A stretch of DNA of 64,000 bases from Candidatus Melainabacteria bacterium (GCA_016716405.1 JADJWK010000002.1:806001-870000), one strand, 5' to 3'. Counted from the first letter of the stretch, positions 7,998 through 17,141 are shown. A program made the numbers and translations. The notes: generated by a model not told the origin, from the sequence alone.

Positions 7998-8444
7998 ATG
8001 TCAACTAAACAACCAGCCAGATACCGGAAGGGCGATGTAGTCCTCGTCTCGTTTCCCTATACCACCGATGATGGTCAGACCCAGACCAAGCGGCGTCCGG
8101 CTGTGCTGATCAGCAACGACTACAACAACGAGCGTCTCGACGATGTTCTTTTAGTCCCGCTCACCAGCAATACCTCCCGGGCGGCCCGGGAGCCCACCCA
8201 GGTCGTGGTCAAGATGGACTCGGAAGAAGGCAAGCAGGGCGGGCTCCGTCTCGACTCGGTGATCGACTGTACCGTCATCGCCACTATTCCGAAGACTCTT
8301 CTTGTCAGCAAGATAGGCTCATTCCCCCAGGAGATCATGGAGAGGGTGGACCAGTGCCTGATGATCGCCATGGCGATCGGCAGGCCCATCGACACCAGCC
8401 CGGACGAAGAAGCCAAGGAAGAGGAGCCCGAGGCTCCAGCCTGA
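7998..8444 (+). CDS. PemK/MazF-family endoribonuclease-like toxin
   Basis: A 148-aa protein with the PemK/MazF barrel pattern. It has RKGDVVLVSFPYTTDD near the start (family GDI/VxxxxF), KRRPAVLISND (family RPavVis), VLLVPLTSN, and GGLRLDSVIDC before the TIPK strand. Known family members cleave mRNA at short sequences. The acidic C-terminal tail (DEEAKEEEPEAPA) is an addition to the usual 110-aa core. No recognisable antitoxin gene abuts it. It could be a chromosomal regulator-type MazF rather than a classical toxin. Confidence 0.82.
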   Translation: MSTKQPARYRKGDVVLVSFPYTTDDGQTQTKRRPAVLISNDYNNERLDDVLLVPLTSNTSRAAREPTQVVVKMDSEEGKQGGLRLDSVIDCTVIATIPKTLLVSKIGSFPQEIMERVDQCLMIAMAIGRPIDTSPDEEAKEEEPEAPA

Positions 8445-8496
8445 CCAGGTCGAATTTTTCTATATTCTCAAGCCGCGAGAGAGTTTTTCTGCGAAT

Positions 8497-9012
8497 TCAG
8501 TCGTCGTCTTCAAATGTATAGATAGGCCAGACTATGAGCCTGGCAGCCATGATAGTCAGAAAGATGATCACTACTTTGGCCTGATCCATATCGCTCCCCA
8601 GGGTGGTCTTGAGAAGAAGGAAGACTACTATCGAGGTGACAAAGATCAAGCCGAACTCCACCGCCAGACGAGTGGTCCGGTTTTTCATCTTGAGGCGGGT
8701 CTCCGGATAGATTCCCAGAAACACGAACATACCGGCTAGAAGAATAAGGACTTCGCTGGTGAAAGCCAGAGAAGTCAGGTAGAAAAGCCCGCCCAGAGCG
8801 AGGCAGAGAATCGTGATTACTTTCTTGCTCGGCAGATTGAACGGCTTATCAATCTGAGCTTCCTCGTCGAGCCTGGTCTCTAGCTGATTCATCTGCGCTT
8901 CGGTAAAAGCAGGCTCTGGCTCTGGCTCAGCTTCGGGCTCGTCGGTAATCACCCCGGATTCTTCCGGGAGCGGCTTTTCTTCTGATTCTGTCTTGTTCTT
9001 TTTCTTTGGCAT
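8497..9012 (-). CDS. Multi-pass membrane protein of unknown function
   Basis: About 171 aa from the ATG at 9012 (MPKKKNKTESEE), preceded by AGGCAGG; the open frame extends 13 codons further. A Glu/Pro-rich cytoplasmic N-terminus of about 65 residues (EAEPEPEPAFTEAQ) is followed by four transmembrane helices. No catalytic motif visible. Confidence 0.6.
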   Translation of the reverse strand: MPKKKNKTESEEKPLPEESGVITDEPEAEPEPEPAFTEAQMNQLETRLDEEAQIDKPFNLPSKKVITILCLALGGLFYLTSLAFTSEVLILLAGMFVFLGIYPETRLKMKNRTTRLAVEFGLIFVTSIVVFLLLKTTLGSDMDQAKVVIIFLTIMAARLIVWPIYTFEDDD

Positions 9013-9165
9013 CGAAACAAACCTGCCTGGAGAGAAGCCCGGCCACATCACCTTTATGCCCAGGCGCGCCGGTACGCAGCGGACCGTCCCGGACTCGATT
9101 CTCCAGAAGTCCGTCAGCAGGGGCTTCTCGGCGTGGCGTGGATTGCGATTGAGACGGCGGATAAT

Positions 9166-9936
9166 TTAGCTTCGATTCTCCACCCTGACGGCGGCACCGC
9201 AGCCTATTCCAAGTCCCTCGGCGGCGCTTCCCTGGTTGAGCGCCACCTCGATAAAGCCGTGGCTGCCTTTGAAAGCCAGGGGAGCACCGACCTCGACACT
9301 GGCATAGGTGGCCAGCAGATTCAGCGAGGCCTCTCCCACGGTGAGTCTGGCGTCATCCCCGACCCGATCGTTGGGGATATTGGTGATCAGATTGCCGAAT
9401 CGATCTATATAGACAATCGAGCCGATAAGACCCATGGCGCTCTCGGTCATGGGCTCGGTCAGGATACGATTGAGGCCGCTTACTTCAATCCGCTCGCCAA
9501 GGTCGTACAGATCAGCGCCGGCCGACAGATGAGCCGCCACAGGACCGAAGATGTCCCGGGCGTGAAAGCTTGCGGACAGATTTTCCCTGAAAAAACGTCT
9601 GTTGCTGAGCTCGACGGCGCGGCTGGAATTGTTTGTGACCAGCGAGAATATGCCGCTGTCCGGTCCGACGAAGATCATGTCCCGGCTGGCAATGGCAACT
9701 CGTCTCTGGGCCGAGCCCACCGCTGGATCCACCACGGCCAGGTGTATGGAGCCGGCAGGGAAAAAACGGCTGGCATTGAAGAGTACCCAGGCTGCATCCT
9801 GCACCGCCCATGGTTTGATATCGTGGGTAATATCAATGATCTCGGCGTCCGGATTGATGCCTTTTATGACTCCTTTGACTATCCCGACATAGCCGTCGGT
9901 GAGCCCGAAATCGCTGAGGAAAGTGATGACCGCCAT
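9166..9936 (-). CDS. S-adenosyl-L-methionine hydrolase (SAM hydroxide adenosyltransferase family)
   Basis: A 256-aa member of the DUF62/SAM-dependent halogenase-hydrolase family. It has the N-terminal FLSDFGLTDGYVG, then DITHDI, AVVDPAVGS, FVGPDSGIFS and YIDRFGNLITNI, which together form the SAM site. Family members other than true halogenases hydrolyse SAM to adenosine and methionine. The ATG overlaps the acpS stop codon (TGATG at 9938-9934), so it is translationally coupled to acpS. Confidence 0.88.
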   Translation of the reverse strand: MAVITFLSDFGLTDGYVGIVKGVIKGINPDAEIIDITHDIKPWAVQDAAWVLFNASRFFPAGSIHLAVVDPAVGSAQRRVAIASRDMIFVGPDSGIFSLVTNNSSRAVELSNRRFFRENLSASFHARDIFGPVAAHLSAGADLYDLGERIEVSGLNRILTEPMTESAMGLIGSIVYIDRFGNLITNIPNDRVGDDARLTVGEASLNLLATYASVEVGAPLAFKGSHGFIEVALNQGSAAEGLGIGCGAAVRVENRS

Positions 9937-10331
9937 CAGGAAGTCGAGCCGTAGGCGAGGACGAAAGCCACGGCGAACTCGCGCTCGTGACTGAGACTGA
10001 CTTCGAGATGCGTGAGACCGAGTTGGTCGGCTCGCTCTCTCGCTCGCCCGTGGAGCTTGATTGAAGGCGCTCCCGAGCTCGCCCGGATGACCTCCACCTC
10101 TTTGAAGCTGATAGCGCGAATGCCGGTGCCAAGGGCTTTCATGGTCGCTTCCTTGGCGGCGAAGCGCGCCGCCAGCCTGCTTGTCATATGACTGCGGGCG
10201 CTCAGGACATAGGTTCGCTCGTCCTCGGTGAGTATCTTTTTGAGGAATCGTTCCTGGTACTTGCCGAATACCTGCTCGATTCTCGCTATCGAGCAGATGT
10301 CAGTGCCAATCTTGAAAGTGGTCTCAGCCAT
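9936..10331 (-). CDS. acpS: Holo-[acyl-carrier-protein] synthase
   Basis: About 131 aa. Transfers the 4'-phosphopantetheine arm from CoA to acyl carrier protein. Motifs are IGTDICSIARIE (Mg-binding Asp) and the RLAARFAAKEATMKALG helix with the catalytic/Mg Glu, then VSLSHEREFAVAFV. I prefer the ATG at 10331, with GAGGA just upstream, over the GTG at 10340. It overlaps the end of folK and is coupled to the SAM hydrolase gene. Confidence 0.92.
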   Translation of the reverse strand: MAETTFKIGTDICSIARIEQVFGKYQERFLKKILTEDERTYVLSARSHMTSRLAARFAAKEATMKALGTGIRAISFKEVEVIRASSGAPSIKLHGRARERADQLGLTHLEVSLSHEREFAVAFVLAYGSTS

Positions 10332-10893
10332 GGTCCTCACGAGCGCGAGTCCCGTATAGAAATACTTGCTCCGGCTCGGGCAGCTCTTCGTGAAGCCTGG
10401 CCACTGGCTTGCGCAGCAGCGGGTGCATCAGCTCCGGGTTGAGCTCCAGTAGCGGCACCAGGGCGAATGCCCGCATATGCAATCTGGGGTGCGGGATTCT
10501 CAGGCTGGAAGTATCAAGCACCTCGTCGCCATAGAAGAGAATATCGAGGTCGATGATCCGCACTCTGCCGTCGTGCTCTCTCTGCCCCCTGAGCAACTCG
10601 GACTTGTGCATATGGGTGAGCCTGTTTTCGATGTCATTGAGCACGTCAAGCAGCTCTTCGGCGGAAAATGAGGTCTCGATGGTGACCACGGCGTTGACGA
10701 ACCACTGCTCCGGACCGTACTCGTCGCCCAGGGGCTCGGTCTCGTAGAGGCTGGAGCACTCCAGTACTTCGATCTGGCGAATGTCCTTGAGGAGCTGGAC
10801 CGCCTGCTGGATAAAGCCGACCCTGTCGCCATAATTGGAGCCCAGACCTACATAAGCCTGGACCTTTCGTCTGTTGCCTCTGAACTTTCTCAC
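10324..10893 (-). CDS. folK: 2-amino-4-hydroxy-6-hydroxymethyldihydropteridine pyrophosphokinase
   Basis: A 189-aa HPPK of folate synthesis that transfers pyrophosphate from ATP to 6-hydroxymethyl-dihydropterin. Signatures are VGLGSNYGDR, SSLYETEPLG, WFVNAV, and RIIDLDILFYGDEV with the Mg-binding Asp pair, followed by IPHPRLHMRAFAL. First gene of a folK-acpS-SAM hydrolase cluster with overlapping ends. Divergent from the Eis-like gene across about 70-100 bp. Confidence 0.93.
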   Translation of the reverse strand: MRKFRGNRRKVQAYVGLGSNYGDRVGFIQQAVQLLKDIRQIEVLECSSLYETEPLGDEYGPEQWFVNAVVTIETSFSAEELLDVLNDIENRLTHMHKSELLRGQREHDGRVRIIDLDILFYGDEVLDTSSLRIPHPRLHMRAFALVPLLELNPELMHPLLRKPVARLHEELPEPEQVFLYGTRAREDHG

Positions 10894-10990
10894 TTCGGTC
10901 TCGAACCAGCTATCTGAAAATCGCTTTTATTATCGACACATTATATCTGCCGGTTAAGCTAAAATGGTCATCTTGACTTTGGACGAATCG

Positions 10991-12100
10991 ATGAAAGACT
11001 CGCAGAAAGCCCTGACTATTTCAGAGGAATATGTTGTCAAACCGGTGACGCCGGATCATCTCGAGAGAGCCATCGAGATCTGGTCGCTTTCTTTCGGTTT
11101 CGTCGATTGCGAGCGCTGGAAGGTCTTCTACGAGACCATGCTCGACCAGACTTTCGGCACCTATCATAAAGGCGACCTGGTCTGTCTTGCCGGCATCACT
11201 CATTTCCAGATGTGGCTGGGAGACCGGCTCGTTCCCTGCGGAGGCATCGCCGCAGTGGCATCGGATCCGTCGTACCGGCGCCGGGGTCTCATGCGCCTGA
11301 CCCTCGCCAGTTGTTTGCAGGCTCTCCACGAAATGCGCGTGCCGATCTCGTCGCTCTGGCCCTTCTCCTATCCTTTCTACGGACGTATGGGTTTTGCCGT
11401 CTCCGATTTCCGCTACGAGGTGGAAGCAAACGCCCGGGTCATACCCGATGTGGGCGACAGCAGGAATTATCGCCGGCTCTCTCTGGATCAATGGGGCGAG
11501 CTAAAGCCCATTCATGATCGCTGGATCGAGAGGAGCAACCTGAGCATCAAGCGCAATGAGGTGCAATGGCGCCGTCTTCTGCACCATCCGCATCGGGACT
11601 CCTATGTCTTCAAACACGAGCGCGGCTATATCATCCTCAATGCTCGCAATCCACAGCAGCGCACTCTCGAGATCGTCGAATGGGCCTGGCTCGATCAGGG
11701 CGCTTTGCTCGACGGTCTCTCTCTTCTGCGCCGCATGCAGGATCTCCATTTCGACAAGGTCCAGTTCGTCTGCCCGGATGTCGATCCGATCCTGGCTATC
11801 GGGGTGACCGATCCTCCCTTCACCATCCAGAAGCGCCCCGGCGTCATGTCGAGAGTGGTGCACACCGAGGCGTTTCTCGAGGCGGTGGGTGCCGACGAGC
11901 CGATTTTCGTCGACGATCCTCTGGGCGTCAGCCAGCCTTATGGTATCGCCGACGGTGAAGAGCTGGATGTTTTCCGGGTCGATCCCGGACGGCTGGTGCA
12001 ATATGTCACCGGCACTTTCAAGGAGCGCCCCGCGGCGGTTCCGGAGTCTCTGTTCGGAATCTGCGCCGGCAAACCGGCATTCACCGTTGAATTCTTCTAG
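10991..12100 (+). CDS. Eis-like GNAT acetyltransferase
   Basis: About 369 aa from the ATG at 10991 (MKDSQKAL); an in-frame ATG at 10964 would add nine residues but sits very close to the likely promoter. The N-terminal GNAT domain shows GGIAAVASDPSYRRRGLM, the acetyl-CoA pyrophosphate loop, and SSLWPFSYPFYGRMGF, typical of Eis. The remaining two-thirds fit the second GNAT-like and SCP2-like domains of Eis proteins. Eis enzymes acetylate amines on antibiotics or peptides; the substrate here is unknown. Next gene begins 11 bp later. Confidence 0.8.
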   Translation: MKDSQKALTISEEYVVKPVTPDHLERAIEIWSLSFGFVDCERWKVFYETMLDQTFGTYHKGDLVCLAGITHFQMWLGDRLVPCGGIAAVASDPSYRRRGLMRLTLASCLQALHEMRVPISSLWPFSYPFYGRMGFAVSDFRYEVEANARVIPDVGDSRNYRRLSLDQWGELKPIHDRWIERSNLSIKRNEVQWRRLLHHPHRDSYVFKHERGYIILNARNPQQRTLEIVEWAWLDQGALLDGLSLLRRMQDLHFDKVQFVCPDVDPILAIGVTDPPFTIQKRPGVMSRVVHTEAFLEAVGADEPIFVDDPLGVSQPYGIADGEELDVFRVDPGRLVQYVTGTFKERPAAVPESLFGICAGKPAFTVEFF

Positions 12101-12111
12101 GGCTGGCAACG

Positions 12112-12543
12112 ATGAAATTCCTGATTGCCGTGGACGCATCCCAGGTCTCCAAGCAGGCTGTCGCCTTTATTGCCGAGAGACCGGCCCTCCAGACGGATTC
12201 TTTCTTGATCTTGAGTGTGGTAGCTCCGGCGGCCGGCAGCGATTCGCACAAGTCCGGCGTCGCCCGTAAAGCGTCTTTCGAAAGCCAGGAGAAGCTGGTG
12301 GCAGATTTCGCCCGGCAGTTGAAAGATCACTTTCCGGACAACTCAATCGATACCAGGGTGGTAGGCGGTGCAGCCGCCGAGCAGATTATATCCTGGGCCA
12401 GGCAGTGGGGAGCCGACATGATCGTGCTTGGGACCCATGGACGCAAGGGGTTCGACAAGCTTCGCTATGGCAGCGTGGCGGAGGCTGTTTTGAAAGAATC
12501 CGATTGCTCGGTTCGGATAGTCAAAGCTCGGCAACGCTCTTAG
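12112..12543 (+). CDS. Universal stress protein (UspA family)
   Basis: A 143-aa Usp fold. It starts MKFLIAVDASQVSKQAV and carries the ATP-binding motif GTHGRKGFDKLRYGSVAE followed by a hydrophobic strand (CSVRIVKA), as in nucleotide-binding Usp proteins. It follows the Eis-like gene by 11 bp, so probably co-transcribed. Its 3' end overlaps the convergent kinase gene by 23 bp. Confidence 0.9.
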   Translation: MKFLIAVDASQVSKQAVAFIAERPALQTDSFLILSVVAPAAGSDSHKSGVARKASFESQEKLVADFARQLKDHFPDNSIDTRVVGGAAAEQIISWARQWGADMIVLGTHGRKGFDKLRYGSVAEAVLKESDCSVRIVKARQRS

Positions 12544-14800
12544 TGTCGATGTCATTTCTTATCTCGGCCGCCGAAGCATAGCGATCTTCCAGGGACATGG
12601 CTGTGGCTTTGGCCACCAGGAAATCCATGGCGCCGCTCACCGAGGGGTTGATCTTCTGCGGGTGCGAGATAGAGATGGGCTCCGGGTCCTGCCCTGTGAG
12701 AAGAAAGTGCAGGGTGGCTCCCATCGAATAGAGATCGCTTGCCGGGACCGGGGTGCCTCTGAACTGCTCCGGGGGAAGATAAGCATGCTTGCCCACCACG
12801 GTGCCGGTGGCGGTGGCTTCGGTTTGCTGGGCGACGTTGAAGTCCACCAGCTTCAGAGTGCCGTCCTCTCTCAAGATGAGATTGTCAGGGGTGAAGTCCC
12901 TGTGCACCACCGGTGGAGAGAGACCGTGCAGATAGTCCAGGATGGTGCACATCTGGAGAGCCAGGACTTTCACTTGCTCTTCGCTCATCGGTCCATTTTC
13001 CATGACCAGTTGCTTGAGTGATTTGCCGTTTATATGCTCGAGGACCAGATAGCTCCTGTGATCCTCGATGAAGAAGTCGGTGAGAGAGACGATCTGGGGA
13101 TGGTCGAGCTGCTTGAGTATGCGAGCCTCGTTCTCGAAGCGCTCGAGAGCCTGGCGCCTTACCGCCACATCGACATAGACCGGCAGGATGAATTCCTTGA
13201 GCACCACGTCCTCTTCGGCTTCGCTGTCCTTGACGCGGTAGGCGGTGCCCTGCCCGCCGACTCCGAGCTGCTCGATCATCTCGAAGCGACCGTCTTTGAG
13301 CTTCGCGCCTCTGGAGAGAGGCTTGAATCGCTCGCGCTTGGGCGGTGCCGAGAGCGCTTTCAGCCACAGCTCCGTATAGCTGTGATCCGCGGGAGCCTCC
13401 AGTGCCGTGAGCACCGCCACGTCGCGATGGACTCCCGGTGCCCATCTCTCGATGGCTTTGAGAATGCGCTCGCGGTCGAGTACATCCGAGATCGAGCCGA
13501 GCTTGATTTTGACATTCCGGCCGACGTCGGTGTGAAGCACAAGGATCTGGTCGCTGGGAGAGGTCTTGCCTTCGGGCATCTCGATACTGATCCGGTTGAT
13601 GCTCTGCCAGGCCAGGTGCTTCTGCTCCCGGTTGAGGATGCCGTGATGCCACATGAAGCGAATACCCTTCTCGCTGAGGGAGAGATGCGTGGGCTTGAAG
13701 AGATAAGCCGCTCCTGCAGCAAGCACTGAGAGAACGATGGACCACTGGAAGAACCATAGAAACTGCAAGTTCGCTGCGCCTTCCGCGCCGCCGGCGCTTC
13801 CGCCGACCACCGAGCCGACCTGGGCGAGATTCGCCAGAATCGTCAAGCCCCATTGCGGAGCTCCCAGAGCGAAAAAGAGGAGGATCACCAGAAGCAGATA
13901 GAAGAGCTTCTTATTGCTACGCTCTTTGAAGCGATGGGCTAGCCAGCGCTCGAGCCCGGCAAAGGCGCGGTAGCGGATGGTGTATTGATTCGACTCTTTA
14001 TCGTCTTTTCTCGGCCTGCTTGCGTCCTGCTCGCAAAGGGTGAGGAGCCGACTGGATAAGTAGCGAAGACAGGAAAACTCGATGAGCACGAAACCAAGGG
14101 TCAGGACGAAGTTTGCCACCGTGTAGTAGAGGGACATGTCGAGAGATATGGACGGGTTGGCCGAAATAGTTCGGTGTACGACTCTGACGAGAGTGGAGGC
14201 AAGCGCGATGAAAATCGGGAAGAGGTTCATTGAAAGGGCAAAGAGAAACGGAACTACCCATCTCAAGGTCATCTGCGACTCTGTTCCTGTTCTTTTCGCA
14301 AGAGCTTTCTCGATACTGAGACCGGTGAGAAACGGCCAGGCTACCTGGTAGAGTCCCCAGCTCAATGCCACCGCCAGCATCGCCTGACCTATCCCGTTGA
14401 ACCATGGCACTGGCAGCGCCAGAATCACTGCCGGCACTATCGACATAATCAGAAAATTGGAGACACGCACATATTTGAGCCCGGATTTCTCTCTTGCCAG
14501 GGTGATCAGCCGGCATCCGGCAAACAACCAGTAAGAGAGCCCGACCAGGAGCATGCCGGTGGGCGCCCAGAAAAGAGCGAGGATACCGAGCTGCCAGTAG
14601 CCGAGTCGGGGCAGTCTCTCTTTCAGGCTCGCGCTCTCGTTCTGGCTATTCTTGAGATTGTCGGTTTCGACAGGCGCGGGGAGATCGGCGCTCTCTGCTC
14701 GAATCGTTTCCTCGTGCACCTTCAAGGTCGGCGCGTTGCTTTCTTTCTCAGCCAGGGCTTCTTCTTTGATGTCGAGCTTGCCGGTTTCTTTATCGCTCAT
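12521..14800 (-). CDS. Membrane-anchored Ser/Thr protein kinase with DFN in place of DFG
   Basis: A 759-aa protein. Residues 1-70 are polar. Residues about 75-370 contain six or more transmembrane helices, and about 375-470 form a PH-like beta region. The C-terminal 270 residues are a Hanks-type kinase: glycine loop QLGVGGQGTAYRV, VVLKEF (ATP Lys), HRDFTPDNL (catalytic Asp, Asn), LVDFNVAQQ (Mg-loop DFG is DFN), YLPPEQFRG (APE region) and SDLYSMGAT. The reading AAC for Asn was checked on the nucleotides. The gene directly follows a second kinase (adjacent TGA-ATG), so the two are coupled. Confidence 0.85.
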   Translation of the reverse strand: MSDKETGKLDIKEEALAEKESNAPTLKVHEETIRAESADLPAPVETDNLKNSQNESASLKERLPRLGYWQLGILALFWAPTGMLLVGLSYWLFAGCRLITLAREKSGLKYVRVSNFLIMSIVPAVILALPVPWFNGIGQAMLAVALSWGLYQVAWPFLTGLSIEKALAKRTGTESQMTLRWVVPFLFALSMNLFPIFIALASTLVRVVHRTISANPSISLDMSLYYTVANFVLTLGFVLIEFSCLRYLSSRLLTLCEQDASRPRKDDKESNQYTIRYRAFAGLERWLAHRFKERSNKKLFYLLLVILLFFALGAPQWGLTILANLAQVGSVVGGSAGGAEGAANLQFLWFFQWSIVLSVLAAGAAYLFKPTHLSLSEKGIRFMWHHGILNREQKHLAWQSINRISIEMPEGKTSPSDQILVLHTDVGRNVKIKLGSISDVLDRERILKAIERWAPGVHRDVAVLTALEAPADHSYTELWLKALSAPPKRERFKPLSRGAKLKDGRFEMIEQLGVGGQGTAYRVKDSEAEEDVVLKEFILPVYVDVAVRRQALERFENEARILKQLDHPQIVSLTDFFIEDHRSYLVLEHINGKSLKQLVMENGPMSEEQVKVLALQMCTILDYLHGLSPPVVHRDFTPDNLILREDGTLKLVDFNVAQQTEATATGTVVGKHAYLPPEQFRGTPVPASDLYSMGATLHFLLTGQDPEPISISHPQKINPSVSGAMDFLVAKATAMSLEDRYASAAEIRNDIDTKSVAEL

Positions 14801-16216
14801 TCATAGAGCCTCGCGGCTTGGAACCAGGGTCTCGAGTGCTTCTTTCAGATCCGAGGCTTTCTGGATGCGATCTTCGGTCTCGAAGGCGGTGAGACCGGCG
14901 ACGATCTCATCGAGACGGTCCGAGACGGCCGGCAGAACGTTCTTCGGATGTGATACCGATAGCGGTGTGGGGTCGCGGCCGGTGAGAAGGTAGAAAATTG
15001 TCCCGCCCAGAGAGTAGAGATCGCTCTGGCTGACGGCTTTGCCCCGGAGCTGCTCGGCGGGCATATAGGCCTGCTTTCCTACGAGGGTGCCGGTGGCCTG
15101 ACCGATGAACTCGTTGGCGGCACCGAAGTCGATGAGGATCACACTGCCGTCGTTTCGTAGCACAAGATTGTCCGGGGTGAGATCGCGGTGAATAATAGGT
15201 GGATCCTGAGCGTGCAGATAGTCCACCACCGAGGCTATCTGAGTGGCCCAGTCGAGCACTTTCTCCTCTTCCTGGGGACCATTCTGTTTTACATACTGTC
15301 TGAGATCCTGACCGTGGACATACTCCAGAAGCAGGTAATGCCTGCCTTCCTCCACGAAATGATCGAGGACCCGGGCGATATTGGGATGGCTCAGGCGCAT
15401 GAGATATTTCGCTTCTCTGGCGATGCGCTCTTCTGCCTGCTTTCGAGTATCCGGGTCGGCATTCTCGGGAATCACCGATTCTTTCACCACCACCATATCG
15501 AGCTCATTCTCTTGAGCCTGATAGATAGCCGAGAGCCCTCCGAAGGCAAGCTGCTTCACGATCTTGAGCTTGCCGCCTTTGAGCTGAGCGCCGGGCTCGA
15601 GAGGCACGAAAGAAGTGGCGCTGAAACGCCTGCCCAGCTCCTCTTCCCACATCTGGGTATAGCTGAGCTGGCTGACACCGCGGAGGTCGTTCTGCAGGCT
15701 CGACTGATAGTCCACCAGCTGCGGCGATCGCTGGCAGGAGCTTCCCCAGAGCTCCACCGATAGAAGGAGTTGCTCGGTCTCGGACCTGTCTATGTTCTTC
15801 AGGCTGATAGGCACCGACGAGTCGCTGAAAGTCAGAAGGAGCCTCGGATCGTTTCCTTCCGAGTCGATTATGTCGGCTGAGCGCAGCTCGGTCCAGCCCC
15901 GGTTGCGTCTCAGCTTGAGAAGGGGCAGCAAGAATAGCGGAAAAGCGATCCCGTCTTTGGACACGAAGAGCTTGTCGTCTTCCGTGAAAGCCGTGAGCAG
16001 GACGCCGCCGATATAGATCGAAAGCAAGCCGAGACAGATGATGGCGGTGGCCCAGGAGCTGGCGTTCTCCGGATTCTGGCTTATAAATCCAATGAAAAGC
16101 CCGAGGAGAATTGGTGCCATGAGAGCCCAGACTGGAAGCAGGGCACACATGATCGTGAACCCGATCCGGGTGGGAAGCGTTTTATAACTGACCGAGAGCT
16201 CCAGATCGGAGGACAT
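14801..16216 (-). CDS. Membrane-anchored Ser/Thr protein kinase
   Basis: A 471-aa protein. Two transmembrane helices (about residues 20-45 and 55-75) and a PH-like beta region precede a Hanks-type kinase domain from about residue 210. Motifs are QLAFGGLSAIYQA, VVVKES, HRDLTPDNLVL, LIDFGAANE, YMPAEQLRG (PAE instead of APE) and SDLYSLGGT. All catalytic residues are present. HRDxTPDN instead of HRDxKPxN is shared with the downstream kinase. The stop codon abuts the ATG of the next kinase gene. Confidence 0.87.
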   Translation of the reverse strand: MSSDLELSVSYKTLPTRIGFTIMCALLPVWALMAPILLGLFIGFISQNPENASSWATAIICLGLLSIYIGGVLLTAFTEDDKLFVSKDGIAFPLFLLPLLKLRRNRGWTELRSADIIDSEGNDPRLLLTFSDSSVPISLKNIDRSETEQLLLSVELWGSSCQRSPQLVDYQSSLQNDLRGVSQLSYTQMWEEELGRRFSATSFVPLEPGAQLKGGKLKIVKQLAFGGLSAIYQAQENELDMVVVKESVIPENADPDTRKQAEERIAREAKYLMRLSHPNIARVLDHFVEEGRHYLLLEYVHGQDLRQYVKQNGPQEEEKVLDWATQIASVVDYLHAQDPPIIHRDLTPDNLVLRNDGSVILIDFGAANEFIGQATGTLVGKQAYMPAEQLRGKAVSQSDLYSLGGTIFYLLTGRDPTPLSVSHPKNVLPAVSDRLDEIVAGLTAFETEDRIQKASDLKEALETLVPSREAL

Positions 16217-16310
16217 CTCTACCGTCCTGAGGGCGTTCCTGTCTGCGCTTCCCGTTTCATACCACGGGGTGCCGGGCGATAATCTTCATGTGACACGAGA
16301 TATGGCATGA

Positions 16311-16364
16311 CAAGAACGCCAGCGGCATTGCGGAGGACCTGCAAAGCCTTTGCTGACGTTCTTG
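16311..16364. repeat. Long imperfect intergenic palindrome
   Basis: Outer arms 16311-16323 and 16352-16364 (CAAGAACG then CAGC, one mismatch) enclose inner arms 16324-16331 and 16341-16348 (GGC-A-TTGC with GCAA-A-GCC) and a 9-nt loop. It lies between the kinase pair and the HAD gene, in a 233-bp stretch without genes. No T-run follows on either strand, so a simple terminator is doubtful. It could be a REP/MITE-like unit or an RNA hairpin at the end of the HAD transcript. Confidence 0.5.
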
Positions 16365-16449
16365 GTGGCACGTTCGCGTTGTCGGACGCGGGGGTAAAGC
16401 CCTGTGTTCAATGACTCAGAAGACGGCGGGGGATCGATTTTGTTTCCGG

Positions 16450-17139
16450 TCAATCGAAAATCGCTTCGAGAACCCTGTCCGTATCGCCCAGAGTGGCGAA
16501 AAGATAATCGGGCTCCTGCTCCTCAAGGGCGGCCAGGCTGGTCGCCCCGGTGTTCACGGCGATGCTCCGGGCTCCATATCCCTTGGCGCAGAGGACGTCA
16601 TAGATGCTGTCCCCGATGATCACCACTTCTTCGGGGCGAAAATCGATCCGGTAATGCTTGCTTCCTCGGCCGCTGGCGATCTCGGGAAGGTCCATACGGT
16701 TTGCCGAATCCGAACCGTAAGCGCCGATGGGGAAGAATCCGTTGAGATCGAAGCGATTGAGCTTCATCCGGGCGCCGGTCTCGATATTGCCGGTGAGAAG
16801 ACCGAGATGAGCGTCGTTGTGCCGGTGGAGCGCGTCGAGAATCTCGGGGACGCCGGTGTGGATGATGTAATGACCGGAATTCTCGATCTCATGCTGGAGA
16901 AGCGAGATATAGATAGCCAGGATCTCGTCCAGCCTGGAGTCGATCTCGTCTTGCTCCATGCCGGCTGCCTGCAGGATCTCGCGCAGAATTTGCGGATCGG
17001 TCTTGCCTGACATCGAGACATTGATCGATCCGGGCTCGACACCGAACATCCGGGCGAGAGCCTTGCCGATGGCCCGCCTGCCGGCTCCGTCGGAGGAGAT
17101 CATGGTCTCGTCTATATCGAATAGGACTAGCCTGGGCAT
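16450..17139 (-). CDS. HAD-superfamily phosphatase (phosphoglycolate phosphatase-like)
   Basis: A 229-aa HAD hydrolase. It starts MPRLVLFDIDETMISSDGAG, carrying the DxDxT nucleophile motif. SGKTDPQI and LLTGNIETGARMKL (motif II Thr) follow, with FRPEEVVIIGDSIYDVLCA (motif III/IV Asp) near the C-terminus. The alpha-helical cap follows motif I. Substrate not determinable. The ATG at 17139 lies 2 bp after the stop of the diguanylate cyclase gene, so the two are co-transcribed. Confidence 0.85.
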   Translation of the reverse strand: MPRLVLFDIDETMISSDGAGRRAIGKALARMFGVEPGSINVSMSGKTDPQILREILQAAGMEQDEIDSRLDEILAIYISLLQHEIENSGHYIIHTGVPEILDALHRHNDAHLGLLTGNIETGARMKLNRFDLNGFFPIGAYGSDSANRMDLPEIASGRGSKHYRIDFRPEEVVIIGDSIYDVLCAKGYGARSIAVNTGATSLAALEEQEPDYLFATLGDTDRVLEAIFD

Positions 17140-17141
17140 TG

